The notes beneath the pieces are model-generated. The model was not told the origin of the DNA. It did not search any database and saw only the letters and a program-made list of their open reading frames with translations. Of a stretch of DNA of 6,278 bases, positions 4,818 through 6,278 are shown piece by piece (positions within the stretch are counted from its first letter, which is position 1; each line of letters opens with the position of its first letter). This DNA is from Kiritimatiellia bacterium (GTDB lineage: Bacteria > Verrucomicrobiota > Kiritimatiellia > RFP12 > UBA1067). The position numbers and the translations under genes were made by a program. The stretch is from assembly GCA_028707675.1 (NCBI GenBank), contig JAQWAM010000084.1, forward strand, positions 1 through 6,278, in the 5' to 3' direction.

Positions 4818-6278
4818 AAGACGTGTTGTGCCCTTGTTGTTGCCATGCTTATCAGAGCGGCGTTTGCCTTTGAGATCTCCGTTCCGCCGGATACGGCGCC
4901 GAGTCTCCAGTATGCGGCCACGGAACTCCGGGATTACGTCGGCCGGCTCAACGGTACGCCGCCTACGCTTGTCACGAACGCCGAGCCGACGAAGGGCATT
5001 TCGATTGCCATCGACTCGAAGTCGGACGATGATTCGTTCGAGTTCCGCTCTTCCGGAGACCTGTTGCAGGTGTCGGGAGGAAAGCGCGGCGTCATCTACG
5101 GCGTGTGCGAACTCCTGGAGCGTTTCGGCGGCGTCGAGTGGCTGGCCTCCTGGCACACTTACCTCCCCAAGGACAGGAAGTTCAGGGTGCCGCGGAATCT
5201 CAACGAAAAACACAAGCCCGCCTTCGCACTTCGCGAGAACGGCTACGGTGACGTCACGGAGCACTTCGACTTTGCCGTGCATCTCCGGTTGAACGGCCTG
5301 TACAGCCATGACGGGGTGAAGCCCCATCCCGTCGATCCGAAGTTCGGCGGCAAGGGCTGGCGTTTTGTCAACGGACTCAAGAACAGCCACACTGTGACGT
5401 ATCTGCTGCCGATTGCCAAGTACTACAAGGATCATCCCGAGTATTATGCGCTAGTTAACGGAATCCGCAGCGATATCGGCTGGCAGCCCTGCTACACGCA
5501 TCCGGAAGTCCTGAAGATCTGTACCGACAGGGTTCTTGAGATGCTGGAGGCCGATCCGACGGCCGATTTCGTCGGCGTCAGCCATCGCGACAATCAGAAC
5601 GGCTATTGCCGGTGCGCGCGCTGCGCGGCCGTCGACGCCGAAGAGGAATCGCACGCGGGTACGGAGATCCGCTTTGTCAACGCCATCGCCGACGAGGTGA
5701 AGAAACGCTATCCGCATGTGCTGGTCCAGACGCTCGCCTACCAGTATTCGCGCAAGCCGCCGAAGCTGACGAAGCCGCGCGACAACGTCGTCATCACGCT
5801 GTGTTCGATCGAGTGCGACCGCCTGCGCCCGTTTGGCGCGGCCAAAGGCACGCCGGCGAATCAGGCGTTTGAGAAGGATCTGCTCGGATGGGCGAAACTC
5901 ACGGACAAGCTGTATGTCTGGGACTATACGGGCGAAAACCTGCATTATTTCTACCCGATGCCCAATGCCGCCAATGTGCATGCGAACGTCCGCTATTTCC
6001 GCGATCACAACGTGAAGTTCCTCTTCTCGGAAGGAAACGGACGTAAGGCCTATCACACGGAGTTCGGCGAGCTCAAGGCCTGGCTGATCTCAAAGGCGAT
6101 GTGGGATCCGGACGAGCCGCTCGAGGGTCTACTGGACCGTTTCTTCAACGGGTTCTACGGAGCGGCCGCGCCATTCGTCAGGGAATATTACGAGCTTGAG
6201 AAGGGGCTTGTCGACCAGGCGCCGCCGGGAACGAAGGTGACGATTTACCAGTTTGACAACAAGAAGCTCTATCCGGAC
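4812..6278 (+). CDS. Secreted DUF4838 domain protein (3' partial)
   Basis: 489 codons are open to the window end, so the C-terminus is missing; family members are usually longer. Residues 1-19 are a Sec signal peptide (VKKTCCALVV, cleavage after AFA). Residues 20-130 resemble the N-terminal domain of alpha-glucuronidase-like hydrolases (SLQYAATELRDYVGRLNGTP; GVIYGVCELLERFGGVEWL). The DUF4838 core follows: NSHTVTYLLPIAKYYKDHPE (191-210), GVSHRDNQNGYCRCARC (255-271) with the C266-x-C268-xx-C271 cluster, RFVNAIADEVKKRYP (287-301), LAYQYSRKPPK (308-318), NVVITLCSIECDRLRP (325-340) and LYVWDYTGENLHYFYPMPN (367-385). The family occurs in polysaccharide-degradation clusters of Bacteroidota and Verrucomicrobiota and has an alpha-glucuronidase-like, probably TIM-barrel, layout. 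The reaction is not established. It is the last gene visible and probably shares a transcript with the phosphatases. GTG is chosen as start from the ribosome site. Confidence 0.88.
   Translation, partial: MKKTCCALVVAMLIRAAFAFEISVPPDTAPSLQYAATELRDYVGRLNGTPPTLVTNAEPTKGISIAIDSKSDDDSFEFRSSGDLLQVSGGKRGVIYGVCELLERFGGVEWLASWHTYLPKDRKFRVPRNLNEKHKPAFALRENGYGDVTEHFDFAVHLRLNGLYSHDGVKPHPVDPKFGGKGWRFVNGLKNSHTVTYLLPIAKYYKDHPEYYALVNGIRSDIGWQPCYTHPEVLKICTDRVLEMLEADPTADFVGVSHRDNQNGYCRCARCAAVDAEEESHAGTEIRFVNAIADEVKKRYPHVLVQTLAYQYSRKPPKLTKPRDNVVITLCSIECDRLRPFGAAKGTPANQAFEKDLLGWAKLTDKLYVWDYTGENLHYFYPMPNAANVHANVRYFRDHNVKFLFSEGNGRKAYHTEFGELKAWLISKAMWDPDEPLEGLLDRFFNGFYGAAAPFVREYYELEKGLVDQAPPGTKVTIYQFDNKKLYPD

Noticed and set aside
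4614..6056. Minus-strand open frames opposite the DUF4838 gene
   Set aside because: They are shadows of a plus-strand gene with strong family motifs.

Overview
The window is GC-rich bacterial DNA. All supported genes are on the + strand and almost every one encodes an exported protein. The combination of a cysteine-rich right-handed beta-helix surface protein, a Tat-exported metallophosphoesterase, a Sec-exported double phosphatase and a DUF4838 protein suggests a glycan-degrading anaerobe of the Verrucomicrobiota/Kiritimatiellota/Lentisphaerota group, probably from a gut or rumen metagenome. This placement is inferred from gene content and style; no marker gene is present.

Layout. Positions 2-1820 hold the 3' part of a large beta-helix surface protein. 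Its reading frame is broken once, near 876-896, so it appears as two segments. Positions 1817-2035 hold a short ORF that overlaps the previous stop (ATGA). It starts like a secretion signal but has an in-frame amber codon at 1862. Positions 2038-2970 encode a Tat-signal calcineurin-like metallophosphoesterase with all its metal-binding motifs. Positions 2995-3237 hold a small ORF that looks like the C-terminal end of a larger protein and has a damaged start region. Positions 3244-4782 encode a secreted fusion of an endonuclease/exonuclease/phosphatase (EEP) fold and a tyrosine-phosphatase-like CX5R domain. From 4812 to the window end is a secreted DUF4838 protein, cut off by the window.

Gaps between the genes are short, no terminator-like hairpin was seen, and all genes point the same way, so they probably form one transcription unit. 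Three phosphoesterase folds on two exported proteins sit beside a DUF4838 protein of the kind found in polysaccharide-degradation clusters. A reasonable hypothesis is extracytoplasmic removal of phosphate from a phosphorylated glycan or similar ligand before or during sugar release. The substrate cannot be read from the sequence.

Oddities: three separate coding lesions (a +1 frameshift, an amber codon in a signal peptide, and a broken start) fall in the three non-enzymatic ORFs and none in the enzymes. A 13-base direct repeat joins the phosphatase stop to the DUF4838 start. Two of the surface-type ORFs end in the same short C-terminal motif. No RNA gene, CRISPR array, insertion sequence or transposase was seen.
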